DNA of 64,000 nucleotides from Haliclona indistincta (GCA_964017065.1 OZ024792.1:1951254-2015253); one strand, 5' to 3'. Positions 50,146-62,340 are shown, counted from the first letter of the stretch. A program made the numbers and translations. Notes: generated by a model not told the origin, from the sequence alone.

Positions 50146-53100
50146 ATGTCTGGTTGGTTCAAGAGAAGACTCGAGTATGATCCATTGAAGACCGAGTTAT
50201 TGAGTGAGTTTGTTTAGTTGTTAGAAAGTTGCGAGCTAATACTAGTCATCGCCTAGTATTGAAGGGTGTGGCCCGCCAAGGTGTCTCAAAGTGAAGTATC
50301 AAGCTTCTAAGCAGATTCTAGACAATCTAATCATTTATGTTGTTCAATGCAAATTCACTGTTTCTATCTACTGCCCATGCACAGAAGACATGACACAAGC
50401 ATGCTAGTGCAAATATCACGCATTTCAGCCTGCTAGTGCAAATATCACGCATTTCAGCCTACTAGTACAAATATCACGCATTTCAGAATGCTAGCTACAT
50501 GGAAGTAGGTTTACATACAGTACCTACCTCCTTGGCTCTTATGTGCTGCTAGTGTAGGCAATCATAATATTTTATTCTTGCTCTTTCTACAGAGCCTGAC
50601 CAACAAAAGAAAAAGGAGCCATCTGAGAAGGTCTAGAAATGATCTTGCTGGTGTAGTGGTTTGATGTTTGATAAACATGCTTGTACAAGCTTAGTCATGT
50701 GTTTTTAAATGTCTATTTGCAGCTAGACTATCGCTAGCCTCATTCTCTGTCAAATTTTCGTAACGCGGAAACGCAACGGAACGAAACGGCAAAAATTTGG
50801 GCCTGTTACACACTGCAAGGGTACTAGTGCGCGTGCTCAGACTATACCCCGGTATCTGGGGTATTCGTTTTTGGGAATTCTCGCTACAGTAACATATACT
50901 AGCCCGTTCCAGAAGCACTTTCCGTGTTCTTGGTTATACACTAAAGCCTTAAGCATGAGGAGACTTTTCACTGTTCTGCTACGGTTTTGTGATTTTTGTC
51001 AAATTTTCTATGTAAAACAGCAAGTGCATTAGCCGCCAACTTCTCCCATTCCTTTGTGACAGCAAGCTGAAGCAATCCAGTATCCCTAAAGCGAGCGCTG
51101 TGTCGTTTTAGTGTTGTTTGCTTCATTGCTAGCAAGTGTTCGTTAACAATATTCATTGCCGATTAATATGAACAGCATCATCTCTACCCTTGCAGTGTGT
51201 ACCAGGTCCAAGTTTTGCCGTTCCATTGCATTTCCGCGTTGCGAAAATTTGGCAGGGAACGAGGCTAGACTATCACTGGATATGCTAATTTACATCCTTC
51301 CAATGAAATACCTTAAGGCCATGATGCACTTTGCAACTTTGTTGCGCACAACTGTTGCCAGCAACAAAATCGTGTAGTGTGTCATGCGAATTTAAAGCAA
51401 CATTGTTGCGCGAATAGAACGCCGTTCTATTTTCTATTCCAGGCAACAAAGTTGCCTGGTGTATCATCACCTGATCACTATTATTGGTGGGTACAAAATT
51501 GAGTGATTTTAATAAATCTTTGAATTGGCGAGAGCGTTTCCTTTAAATTTCTAAACACAATTTGGCATGTACTATTTTTAGCGATTATGATGTCATCGCT
51601 AAATATGCTAAAATTAGTACCCGCTAACAATAAGGTAGTTCTTTATGCATGATTTTATCTGCAAACTAAGTCATGGTTGTTCATGGGTGTTTCATTCTGG
51701 ATACTGATTGTGTAAAGGAGGCTTACTAAAGAAAGAAGATAATCTATTCTAGGGGGTTCTTTACTTTACCATATAGAGTTGGGGTAACATCAGACCAGAT
51801 TTGTATACAATTCACCATCAGGTGAAATATCAGCATTTGAACGCTAATCATTGTAGCCACCATTTTGCTTCAGGTCATCCCTACATAAGAGTCCACTTCT
51901 GTGCAACCCTAATATCATTGTTGTTCTGCTGTAGTACATTTGTTATCCAGGATTTGAAAAAACTGTTAAAAAAGGAAAGAGCCAGAGCTGAAGAACTTAA
52001 AGATGATATAGTGGTATGTGCAGTGCTGTTGTTACATGTATACATATTGGATTGGTCAAACACTACATTTGGTGCTCAAAGCACTTCATAAGTGCTGCTT
52101 GAAACAAATGAACGATTTGATTAGTCTGCCCAACAAAATGTATTGTCGCATGGTCATTGGTCAATAAAGCACCAAAGGTGCAGATGCCTCGGTGCAGTAG
52201 CATGTATGCTAGCATTCAATTAGCAGATGCATATGACAGCACGTATGCATGCATGCAGTAGATCCATGGAAGCATCAAAACAGTACCATGGAAGCATGCA
52301 AGCTGCAGTAGAAATGACCAGCAGATCCATGGAACATGCAGGCAAGCAGCAGATCTTAGCAACAGTGCTATAGAAGCGCAGGCTAGTGGCAGCTATCCAG
52401 CAACTGCACAAGCTGTTGTACAAAATTTGTAGTGATGCATAATGCTCAAGTGTAGCTGGGCGTGAATGTAACTGCTCTGCTCGCTCTGGCTCACCTGTTG
52501 AGCTAGTGAACTCTAACACATTTGCTCGCTAGTTTCACTGCTGCCTATGTAGTTGTGCGAGCTGTACTATCACAGATCAAGCCTTCAAGTTGCACTGTAG
52601 CCATCTGTAGACAGTTTTGTCTATGAAGTAGGCCCGAGCGCTCAAAACGTTAGCAAATCACGCCATAACTTCAAAAAAAGGCTTTAATAGCAAATCGGCC
52701 AAATTTGCTTTTCATAAACTATCGAGAGCTACCTGTATTGCAAGTTTCAGCGTTTAGTAGCAAAGTGTTGCTGAGATACGCATTGCAAACACACACACAC
52801 AAACAAACACACAAACGAACCGACCTACGTGATCTAAGTGCTGAGGAAGCATCTTGGTCTCTATTTCTAGTTCGATTGGCAAGGCCATCGTTGTCTTCGC
52901 CAATCCTCATAAGCGTGGCTGTCTTCCATTCGATCAAAGCTTCGTGTTATATCAGTGGTCAGCTGTTTCTCTGAGAGTTCCATTCCTTACCTGAGATATA
53001 ACAGTAGTTTTTACGGCTAGCGGCAGTGATACAACGCATAGCAGCTAGGCTGACAGCTCAGCAAAGCAGCTCCCTAGATCCAGTTGTATGATCGAGTGAT

Positions 53101-54515
53101 AGACAGTTTCGAAACAATCAGATAGCCGAACCACGAACGTACAGGTGATATAGCAACACCACGATGAGGCTGGCTAGACTATCAGATGCTTTCACGAGTA
53201 CATACAGTTGCTCTTAGGTTCCCTGATTTGAGCCATGTTCAAGGAGGTGCGGTCTAAAAGCACTAAAAATAATATATCTGCTAGCAACAGTTTGCTAGCA
53301 GAAAATCCAATTGAAGCGTGGGTGATTCACACTTCTTCTCTTAGTAGGCGTGGTACTCCTGGTACCACAACATGTTTATTATTGTGTCAATTGTTGTGTT
53401 TGTTCCAATTTAAGGTGACGGTTTACGTTTCACTCATGTATTACGAATATTATACAAGATTATACATGACAATGGGGACAACAACGAGCAATTGATGTGT
53501 ACGAAAGTAATGGACTTCTTGAAAACGCTTGAGCTCATGAAAATACTAGAATGATTATAACCAGCTAGAAATTCAATATGATACATAGGATAGTTTGTTT
53601 TCTGCCCATTGCAGCTGCTATCATGAATTGCAGTCATCCCTACATACCACTGGTTAGCGGCTGTGGTAATGCAATTACTCAAGCACTAAAATGCCTCACC
53701 CATCCTAGCCTCGTACCCAGGCTCTCGGCGTGGGTGGCTAATAGAGAGCCTGGTACACATTGCAGGCGCATGCGCGAAATGATGTAGTGCAACCATCTGA
53801 TGGTTACACCGTAAACTACTGTTGATGTCCGTGCACTCTTGTTTGCATCAGGATACTCATTGCTAGTTTTGAAAAAAAAAACAGAAACAGCAGTGTTTAA
53901 GCCGTCTAAGCATGCCACGATGAAGCATTGTACTGTTACGAACCATATCGAACGTCACAAGCGGCAAATATTCTCGATTTTGGCCAAAGAAAGTGTTCTA
54001 TGTCTAGACAGATCGCCAATTGCTCATAATTTGGTCGTGTATACCTGCACAAGTGGCCAAGTAGATGCAGCAGCTTGTGGTTGGATCCCCAAAAATCTTT
54101 CCAGCATTGTTCGCATTAATGCATAATATAAAGGCGGGCCAGGGGCTAATTATTATCCCGCGCTTTTCAAAATCTGATGCATGCGCCTCCAATGCGTATC
54201 AGGTTCTCAATTTGCCACCCACGCAGTCCGTCGACACCGAGAGCCTGGGTACGAGGCTATACCCATCCCTGCTAGTAGCTAGTATTAGTTATTTATATAT
54301 TTTTAGGAAATGCATATATTTATAACGGAGGGCAGTATTACAACAAGACGTATTGAAGAGGAGATTGAAGAAGTAAGTACATTACAAAAGTGTAGTTCTA
54401 TGAGCACTAGTTACAACATGTAGTAGTCTACATGCATAATACACTATAGAAAAAGATAAAATTGAAACATGAAGATAAATCTTTGGACGCTAAAGAAAAT
54501 GAAAAAGATTTCTAA
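50146..54515 (+). CDS. Small coiled-coil protein E1 (MSGWFKRR family)
   Basis: Exons 50146-50203, 50593-50630, 51951-52013, 54307-54372 and 54450-54515 join in phase to 97 residues. The first exon encodes MSGWFKRRLEYDPLK. Later exons are charged and helical (KKLLKKERARAEELKDD, RRIEEEIEE, KKIKLKHEDK), consistent with a coiled coil. A paralog at 61802-60725 has exons 1-4 of matching phase and similar length. The stop lies where a foldback repeat begins, so the real gene may once have continued; exon-like pieces at 58160-58182 (EEENDESK) and 58790-58912 could be its further exons. I do not recognise the family. The donor of exon 2 (GTCTAG) is weak. Confidence 0.5.
50392..50487. repeat. Three 29-bp tandem repeats
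   Basis: The unit CTAGTGCAAATATCACGCAT plus TTCAGCCTG is repeated three times with small changes. It lies in the first intron of coiled-coil gene E1. Confidence 0.9.
50728..51272. mobile_element. DNA transposon remnant with inverted repeats of about 90 bp
   Basis: The left arm contains CTAGCCTCATTCTCTGTCAA, then TTTTCGTAACGCGGAAACG and TACACACTGCAAGGGTA. The right arm (51186-51272) is its diverged reverse complement. A short minus-strand open frame between the arms (51156-50968) is not recognisable as a transposase. Confidence 0.75.
52014..53705. other. Intronic interval with scattered repeat pieces
   Basis: Lies inside the third intron of gene E1. It holds a CACCAAAGGTGCAGATGCCT segment that recurs inverted near 55263, and a GGCTTTAATAGCAAATCGGC repeat-like stretch. 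No supported exon is seen. Confidence 0.4.
53706..54259. mobile_element. TIR transposon remnant with 8-bp target duplication
   Basis: It starts TAGCCTCGTACCCAGGCTCT and ends AGAGCCTGGGTACGAGGCTA. The arms extend further (GGCGCATGCG, inverted as GCATGCGCC). ACCCATCC flanks both sides (53698-53705 and 54261-54268). Eight-bp duplications are typical of hAT or P-type elements. No transposase is recognisable in the 554 bp. It lies in an intron of gene E1. Confidence 0.8.
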
Positions 54516-55400
54516 TGATATCAAAAGGATGAGGATATCTGCCACTGGCCCACAATGTAAACCAACAAGGAGATAACACAGTAGGATTTGCCAATCAATC
54601 ATGTTACCTCCTTATTATGCCTCGGTGGGTGGAGCCACGGGGCATACGGTAGTCTGTTTGTGTATGTGTCTGTCTGTCGGCAGGATTTCTCGTCACCCGC
54701 TGAAAACTAAGCGCTGAAACGTGCAACACAAGCTAAAGTCGATATTTGCTTGAAAATGAATTGTAAGGATTTTGGTTATAAGGCTCTGTTCGTGAGATTG
54801 CTTACCTCGCGAACGCCGTCTGGCGATCTAGTTGCTGATGTAAAGACAAAATTGTCTATTGCTGGCTGCCTTACAGCTAGTGAGTTCGCCTTTACTTCAG
54901 AACAGCACGGCAGACTTGTATATGAAGCTGCGTTCTAGAGTTATGGCGTAGCTTTGGTTACCTCGCGATCGATGGCCGTTGCTGGCGATCTAGAGTTCTC
55001 CGTAGACACAACTATCCACAGTTGACTGCCTAGAAGCTGATAGGTTACAAGATAGCAGCTTATGTCTAAAGAAATTGTGTAAGCAAGCTATGGACGCTAT
55101 CTACGTGCTGTGCCCTGAACATTATAGACACGCCCAGTTGAATTAGTGGTCAGCACTGATTGGCTTCTGATTGCATAAATATTATGCTGCATTGCGATTA
55201 CTGTACAGAAGGTACAACAGCTGCAGTATAACTTTACTGAGTATGTGAAATGGTGGCATTCCACCGAGGCATCTGCACCTTTGGTGCTTCACTGTGGTCC
55301 AGTGGCAGATTTCCTCATTGCTAATCTAACATACCACATCATTATAGAAATCTTTAATTTCTTGTTTGTGTCGTTTTTCTTTTTAGTGAGATTTCATATT
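54507..55400. mobile_element. Nested foldback elements
   Basis: The outer arms (GATTTCTAATGATATC and CTGCCACTGGCCCACA on the left; GTCCAGTGGCAGATTTCC and TTATAGAAATCTTTAATT on the right) are diverged inverted repeats related to the 43046 element. A second element with ends GCCTCGGTGGGTGG and CCACCGAGGC (about 54619-55269) is nested inside. Confidence 0.6.
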
Positions 55401-55520
55401 TTTGTGCAGTTCAAGCATAGACATAGTATCCCTTAGAGGGCCTGGCAATGCGTGTCAACACCCAATGCATTTATATTAAAGACGACAAGCTCTTTAATGT
55501 GAGTCCGCGTTACTGGTTAA

Positions 55521-56105
55521 CCCTTTAACCCCTATTGTCGTCATTTGGCGACATACATACTTCAGACACCATAACTATATCGTTAAAATATTCCAAAATT
55601 AAGCTAAATTGAAGAATACAAATAACCGTTATAAATCCAGTGGTTTTCGGCGCCCCTGCACTAAACGTTATGGCGGCGGCATTTCATTTCTTCTATTCAG
55701 TGCAAATTTCACAACTTTTTAGGAAAAACAGAATGGCTGCCAGGAAAATTTGGACATTTCATGGCTTCAGGGTGCTCGAAAACACATTTTTGTGCATTCT
55801 CTATGATCTGGGCTACATTTTGCACTTACCAAAACCACTGCTATTTGTATGTACTTTTCAGTAGCCAGCTCCAAAGTACTAACTTTGAGCAAAATTTGAC
55901 GAGGTCGTTGCACTTTACTGGCTTCACTTTCGAAATGGGAGGGGCATATTGACCGACTTGAGTGTGGGCAATTGCGGTTACTCACTGGCGTAAAAGAACG
56001 CAAATTTGAGACCAGTAGCACAAAAGACACACGAGATATTCACGAGAGAAGTGGTCAGCATTTATGAGGTTAAAATTTCAGCAAGATAATTTAGTAATTA
56101 AAGGG
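55521..56105. mobile_element. Non-autonomous piggyBac-like element
   Basis: The ends are CCCTTTAA and TTAAAGGG, each flanked by TTAA (55517-55520 and 56106-56109), the target duplication of piggyBac elements. The 585-bp interior has no convincing transposase frame. Confidence 0.7.
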
Positions 56106-56109
56106 TTAA

Positions 56110-57283
56110 AACATTAGTTGTGCATGCGTCTGTTCTTGTATCCTCACAACAAGGTGCTTGTTGCTAGGACAGCTTCTGGCGACCACGTTGGGACAGTCCC
56201 AGCTCTTTGTCAACTGCTAGTACCACATTGTTCTGGCTAGACTCTGAGGACACGAGCAACTTGTGTACTGCACAGTCGATCGTATAGTGAACGAAGTTTA
56301 GCTAGGACTGCAAGAATAGTGTATAATAAGATATTTGTTTATTGCACTCAAAGATGTAATTGTAGTAATTGTATTCTTCAGTAAAATTTGTTGAAATACT
56401 TTCCGTGTAGTTTAGGTTCCATCGGTATGAGAAAACAATGTTTTACATAGTCTGAGAGCAGCTCTAGGTCAATCCTAGCACGCGAGGTGCACTGGAAAAC
56501 CCAGTACACCCCATTCGTCCATGTGTACGGGGACTCGTCATGGCCATGTTTTCGCAATATTGGGAGTACCTGGGTTCGAACAACAGTCAGTCGGCACTCG
56601 GGCAATATTCAGTTCATTTGTCTGCTCCGTTTCTAGTAACTGTAGGTGCTATTTGGGCAGTTTCAAAAGACTGCAGCGACTGTGGTACGAAAGCAAATGC
56701 TCCAATAATATGACTCCTGAAAGTGTGGCCATAATGAGCCTTCCCGTGCACGTGAGCGAGTGGGCCGTACTGTGTACCTCGCATGCTGTTGCTGCTAGAC
56801 TCTGGAGCTTCCTAGTAGCATAACTGTAGTGACCGCAGCACGTGACCCACATGTAGCTCTTAGATCAGTATAAATACTCAGTAAACATTGTCACTATTAT
56901 CTTTTCATGTATTGAGTTAATACTGATCTTGCAAGTAATATTACAGTGATACTCTAAGCGTCGGTCCAAGTATCCGAACTCGCGTCTGATAAAGAGTTTC
57001 TATGGACTATGTACTTTTCTGTTTCGTACGCGTAGTGCAATCGATTTTTAAAGTCACTGTGGATGCCCCAGCACATCTCTGGCTAGTTGCTTTCTTGTGA
57101 TATGTTGGGCACTGTTCAAGCAGTCCGAAAAATACGGCATCTGAAAATACATGACGGTTGATTATTAGTCACTTACTCTATATGTGTGTCGTCAAAAAAC
57201 ACGCCTGTTTGCGTCTTACCGCTCGAAAATCTCCACGAAAACTCTCTCTACAGCTTCTTCACTGAATTTATAGTCCTGTGAAG
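56110..57283. other. Gene-free interval
   Basis: No splice-consistent exon, RNA gene or clear repeat boundary is supported here. Confidence 0.4.
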
Positions 57284-57448
57284 ATGTTTTCTGTGCTGGC
57301 AAGCCTTGCTCGAGCGGCTAATCCATGGCTTTCTAAAGCTACATGTCCTTATAAGAACACTTTATGGCGTTGTGGGTGTGTCACCCAACCTCCTATCCAT
57401 ATCGATGTCCTGGCCTGCACTCAGTCCGTACGTCAAAGCCATGGTTAA
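57284..57448 (+). CDS. Possible 54-residue protein with a mitochondrial-targeting-like start
   Basis: A short open frame begins MFSVLASLARAANPWLSK, an amphipathic Arg/Ser/Ala-rich start that resembles a mitochondrial presequence, and ends at TAA. It runs into a tandem repeat of CGTACGTCAAAGCCATGG. There is no homology call and no codon evidence. It may be chance or the first exon of a broken gene. Confidence 0.15.
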   Translation: MFSVLASLARAANPWLSKATCPYKNTLWRCGCVTQPPIHIDVLACTQSVRQSHG

Positions 57449-57533
57449 ACTTCTTGAGGCCGTACGTCAAAGCCATGGTTAAACTGACGTACGGTACCGT
57501 ACGTCAAAGCCATGGTTAAACTTCATGAGGCCT
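57426..57533. repeat. Three copies of a CGTACGTCAAAGCCATGGTT unit
   Basis: CCGTACGTCAAAGCCATGGT followed by TAAACT occurs three times at irregular spacing, with a palindromic GACGTACGGTACCGTACGTC between copies two and three. Confidence 0.85.
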
Positions 57534-57721
57534 TTGATCATAGGCCTTCTGTGATGTGCCAATCAACTGTTAGTCTTTTAGTGCATGTATGATAGCTATG
57601 CTATCATCAATAATAATTATTATCTGGAGCTGTCTATGGACTAGCTGCTGCAGTAATGCTGGAGTGGTCGTGTACTAACTATTGCAGATCTTAGCTCAGT
57701 GCATGGGTATGTGTTCATTAG

Positions 57722-58050
57722 AACTCTAGTTGTAGATGACTTCGGTGTGAACTCTCACCTCATTAAATGCGAAGCGATCTTGGTAGGCATGCCTATCTCC
57801 ACATGAGAGTTACACTTCTTTGGGGTCAGCGGTGTGTGTGTGGTAAAGCAGGAAAACTATAAAATCCGAGTCCTGGGTTACTTGAAGAGCGATACTACAC
57901 CCAAAGGCTACACAGGTATGGACCATTCCTACTCACGTGTATTGACTGTTGACCCCAAAGGAGTGTAACTCGCATGTGGAGATAGGCACCAAGATCACCT
58001 CGCGTTTAATGAGGTGAGAGTTCACACCAAAGTCATCTATAGTTGTGATC
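57722..58050. mobile_element. Foldback element with arms of about 105 bp
   Basis: The left arm (AGATGACTTCGGTGTGAACT, CACCTCATTAAATGCG, CTATCTCCACATGAGAG) is repeated inverted at 57946-58050 (GTGTAACTCGCATGTGGAGA, ATGAGGTGAGAGTTCACACC). About 110 bp separate the arms, and no coding frame is present. Confidence 0.85.
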
Positions 58051-58912
58051 TTGAATCGTGGTTATCACTACTTAGTGACTGTTCAATAACTGATTTTTTT
58101 TCACTGCAGTGTACTGCTTCTATACATAAAACATTGGTTTTGATAGATCGTTTTACAGAGAAGAGGAAAATGATGAAAGCAAGGTAATAGTTCTAAATGA
58201 AATGTTGTGCTACCATGTGACTACACTAGCTTTATAAATTGGTTCTGTAGCATAAGAGTTCATTTAGTAAGAGTATGCAGCCTTCAATATACCCCGTTGG
58301 ACATTTTCTACGTCACAAGTTTAAGTATTGTCTATGCTTTGACTGCAAAAAGTCAAGCTTTACCCAGCGAGAGCAGCTTGCACGATACTACAAGCGTTTC
58401 TTTTCGGCAACTTTCTGTGGGGCTGGATAAGCGGGCGTGGCCTCATTGATTCGTAGTTTCACTGCGACAAGCGATCTGCTAAACCCTGTATGATAGTAGT
58501 ATTATGATCTCCACTCCAAAAGTGATCTCTGATGTGGATAATGTACTTGCCTTTGACTTGTGCATTATCACGTCTTTCAATAGTTTACAAGCGTAATTCC
58601 TCACATTTATAACAGTGTCTTGGTTACAAAAAAAATTGCTCCCTTGATAATATGATTCTCAAACAAGTGGACAACCTCATGCATAATTATGTTGATGTTA
58701 GTGAAAAATGTTTGATTGGCTTTGTTTTTGTTCTGAACTTCCCTCATCCTCTGCATAGTGTCTTACCGCCCTTAATTTCTCTCTTCTGTAGACAAAGTAA
58801 GCAGTGGCCCAGCAGTGGTATCAAAGGAAGAGGCACCTACTGCAATATTAGTGGCAATAAGACTCCCGTCTATACCTTTGATGTCTAACACTAATAATTA
58901 CAGGTCATGCGC

Positions 58913-60724
58913 ACATTTTGAATCGTAATCTAAATCTAGATCAAGCAGCAGCATTAATTATGCAAATGAAATGACATCATCATGACATCATTCATGTGCT
59001 CTTGAGAACAGTCAATCCACGTCACAAATCACAAATGCACATTGTTTTTGTCAAATTCTCACATTGTAATTATTTTGAATTATAAATGTACTGAGTCTAC
59101 TTTGTTGTCCTAAGTACTACTAGTGACTGTGATAATTTGTAAATTAAACAGTGACAAAGACTGAAACCAGTAACAGACACAGTGACTAGTGAGTGATAGA
59201 GATAATAATAACTGGGTCTGACAACTAGAAAACTAACTGGAAGAACTGCTGGTGTCGTTCTCGTGTTATTCATCCTTTAGGTCCATTGTTTGCAAAGAGT
59301 CAGGGTTTAGGTGTGATTTTGTACTTAATCGTTATTTTTGTGGCATGAATTGGTCCTAAAGTGCTTTTGTAGTAATTATTGACATAGTTGAGTTGGTGTC
59401 AATAGAATTTTCATGGACGCAGTCTAGTATGTCCAGAGTCATGCCCATTCAAATAGATTTTTAAAAGGAAGATATCTGCATGTTGCATTCTGTCAATTGC
59501 TGCAGTCAATACCACACATGAATCATTTACTATCCTTTATAGCCCAGTACAGCCTACATGTATTGTTCAGTGAGATTCAATTCCAGATAAACATGTTGTG
59601 TAAAGGGGGCTACGTCTTTCTGACAGTTTCCCACACATTTCGAGCTTCTGGCCCAAGAAAATTAACTATAAAAACCAGATCCTCTATGGAGCTTTCAAAA
59701 CAGGTGTGGTCTGGGAACAAAATTACATCTGTATCAGTGAACAGTGCCCGAACTGATGCATCACTAAATCACCACCAGTTTGACATAATATTACAATTTG
59801 TGATTTTAAAGATTACAATACATTAGGAAATGATAACATTAACTATTATAATTCAAGTGTCTCTAGCCTGAGGGTGAACAGTGTTGTTGAACTAGTGGAA
59901 ATGGTCAACTTCTACATGGGGAAAATGGAACAGTAAAATCTGTCAACATGGAAATCTTCGTTCTTTCAACTACCCTTGAAAATTAAATCCTTAATTCTTT
60001 TACTCAAAATTGTTTTTAAATACAAAAATGACTACTGTATCAGAATGCTCTCTGAAAAGTCTATATATTCATAGATATTAATAATTATTTTTGTGCTTTA
60101 TCCTAAAAAAAACTAGAAAAAATTTCGTAACCATCTCTATGAACAAAAGTAAAATGAGAGAATGGAAACCTTTTTGAAATCGCTTAGGAAGACGCCGTTG
60201 TAAATATAGAGACAAGGTTAACGGCGAATCATGGATCAGACATTGGCAAAATAAACGACTATAATTAAAACTCGAGGCTTGGCCTGTGTTTCTTTGTGCT
60301 GTCAGCAAACAGTAAAGCGTGATCCGTGCCTTATTTGGAAGGTTTATTACATTGCGTGATTTAGATTGAAAACGGTTTACTCTCTACGGTTGACGTTTTT
60401 GGATTGTAAGAAGTAGTGAAACAGCTGTAGTAAATCCCTCCGAAAGGCCCTTCTTTACCTCGCAGACCAAGCGGCTTTTTCTGCATTTTCTTCCAGAAGC
60501 TTTTTTGGTTACAAATGGAGCACAAAACGCAATACAAAATACATTGATAACCGCAAACAGCTGACTGCGTACGCCCCAGTATCCCGTAACCTTAACTTAC
60601 TTCATTCCACGTACTTCATGAATTAGATTAGATAGCACAAGTTGTGTCCGCATATTTTCATCTCTCTTCTATAGTGAAATACATTGGTCTATTTCTCAAT
60701 AATTATTATTGTTAACATTCTTAC
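58913..60724. other. AT-rich interval with no supported gene
   Basis: No clear exon is seen on either strand. A candidate further exon of gene E3 lies near 60503-60462 on the minus strand (LLEENAEKAAWSAR between an AAG acceptor and a GTAAAG donor), but it is weak. Confidence 0.4.
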
Positions 60725-61802
60725 TAATCGAAGCCGTTCTTCAAGGTACTCGTTTGTTGATTCCTTACTTTCAGCCATTTTTTTCAAATGCTAGGAAAAA
60801 TTGATTTATCAAAATTTCACAAGACTCTCATGCAAATTGTAGTCAGTCAAGAGATCTCAAAGATATGAACAACTATTAGATCGCATTGGAAACTGAATTA
60901 CAGTTGTTTGCAAAGATCTTGCATAACGGAAGCGTAAGCGGAAGTATGACTTTGGCCAATCAAACGCACGTAGGCGTGACTAACTGAAGCTGTACACGTG
61001 ACGAAAAGTGAATTTCATTGGTCAGCGTCACACTTCCGCTTTCGCTTCCGTTATGCAAGGTCTTCGCAAACAACTGTAGACGCCTTGGCACTGTGTGCTC
61101 ATGACATCCATCTATCAGTTTCCGTGGTGATCTAAACTTTGTAGACACTTCAAACCAATGTACTCACTAGTAACCGTCTTTCACGTCTTTCCACTCTTTC
61201 TCTTTCAACTCTTAACAATGTTTTTAAATCCTGGATTGGTACTCCTTCCTAAAAATTAATATTATACTGTTTATTAATAGAATTTGTATCCCAGGTGACC
61301 ATAATATCAAATGCGCCACACAGTGGTTTATCACACACAATACAAGTGTAGAGACAACCATTGAATTGACAGGAATGTGAATTTAATAAGCACATTTAGT
61401 CACAACTCAGTTAGGAATGTAACAATGCAAAAGATCTGAAATATTGTGCAAGAAGAGAGACTAATTTCAATCCACATTATACAAGCACGCTCATCAAAAC
61501 TCTATACTACCGAGATATTTCTCTACCTTCTCAGTAGTCACTGTCATCTCAGGTGGCTGCTTTTCATCCTGTTCATCTTCTGTAGAAAGAGATGGAATAC
61601 AAAACAATTATTATGATGGAGAAGTGCATGCCCAAGAATAGGAGTCTACACCCAAGAAAAATTAAAGAACGAAATCCTTTTAGTTTTACACACCAAGACA
61701 CGTATTACGAAGTGCAAAACTGTGTTGCAAATGATACTTACTCGACGAATCGGACTTCAAAGAATGATACTTGTGTTTTCTCCCTTTCTTGAACCAGCTC
61801 AT
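60725..61802 (-). CDS. Small coiled-coil protein E3, paralog of E1 (3' end unresolved)
   Basis: Exons 61802-61742, 61579-61527, 61248-61168 and 60790-60725 join in phase. The start MSWFKKGRKHKYHSLKSDSS parallels MSGWFKRRLEYDPLK of E1, and the exon phases (1, 0, 0, 0) are the same in both genes. Exon 3 reads PIQDLKTLLRVERERVERR and matches QDLKKLLKKERAR of E1. Exon 4 is 66 nt in both. No stop is reached by 60725, so at least one more exon is expected, possibly near 60503-60462. The function is unknown; the protein is basic and coiled-coil-like. Confidence 0.55.
60902..61077. mobile_element. MITE with inverted repeats of about 45 bp inside gene E3
   Basis: ACAGTTGTTTGCAAAGATCT, then TGCATAACGGAAGCG, on the left is mirrored by CGCTTCCGTTATGCAAGGTC, then TTCGCAAACAACTGT, on the right. 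It lies in the intron between E3 exons 61248-61168 and 60790-60725. Confidence 0.85.
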
Positions 61803-62039
61803 GATCACGACAACACGTCACCGATCGAGAGAACACAGAATCTCGTCTCCAAGTAAAGTAAATACCGGGATCTCTGCACCACGAGCGGAAAAAGTCGTTA
61901 TTGCGTGGATGGTTTAATACACGTGACTAGCAGTGAATTTGATTGGTCAGCATTAGCTTGCTGAGCCCGAGTCAGTTGTTGCCGTTCATCACTATGCAGA
62001 CAACAGCTGTAGCGGGTGGGTAGTGATCATTATTTTCAG

Positions 62040-62111
62040 CTACAGCTCCAGATCTGATGATCAAGACATGTCGATGATTGACTGTCCAGCATACGGCGTA
62101 CGCATTCCTGG
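62040..62111 (+). pseudogene. Orphan copy of the receptor C cytoplasmic tail exon
   Basis: This matches the start of exon 48222-48336 (tyrosine exon containing DMSMIDCPAYGVRIPG), including its acceptor (TTATTTTCAG). It then diverges after ATTCCTGG, so the YSYVTVL motif is missing. No TM or FN3 exon is nearby. It came with the segmental duplication. Confidence 0.8.
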
Positions 62112-62294
62112 CCTGCTGCTGCAGAATACCATAGATGATTAGATGATCATACAGTACATAATCCACAAAGTCATGACGGGCACAAAGTAACGATGAGGAG
62201 GCTTCCTGACGATGCAATCGGTCGAATGTTAACGTTGCTATAACCAAAGTGAGTCAAAAGAGCTAGAGGCCCCACGCCTGCAACAAGGGCGGGG

Positions 62295-62340
62295 CTAGCC
62301 TCGTCTTGTAATTGTCCCCTAGCGCCTGGGTACGAGGCTA
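62295..62340. mobile_element. 46-bp mini-element of the TAGCCTCG family with 8-bp target duplication
   Basis: It starts CTAGCCTCG and ends GGGTACGAGGCTA, the termini of the 53706 element. GGGCGGGG flanks both sides (62287-62294 and 62341-62348). It is an extreme internal deletion derivative. Confidence 0.75.
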
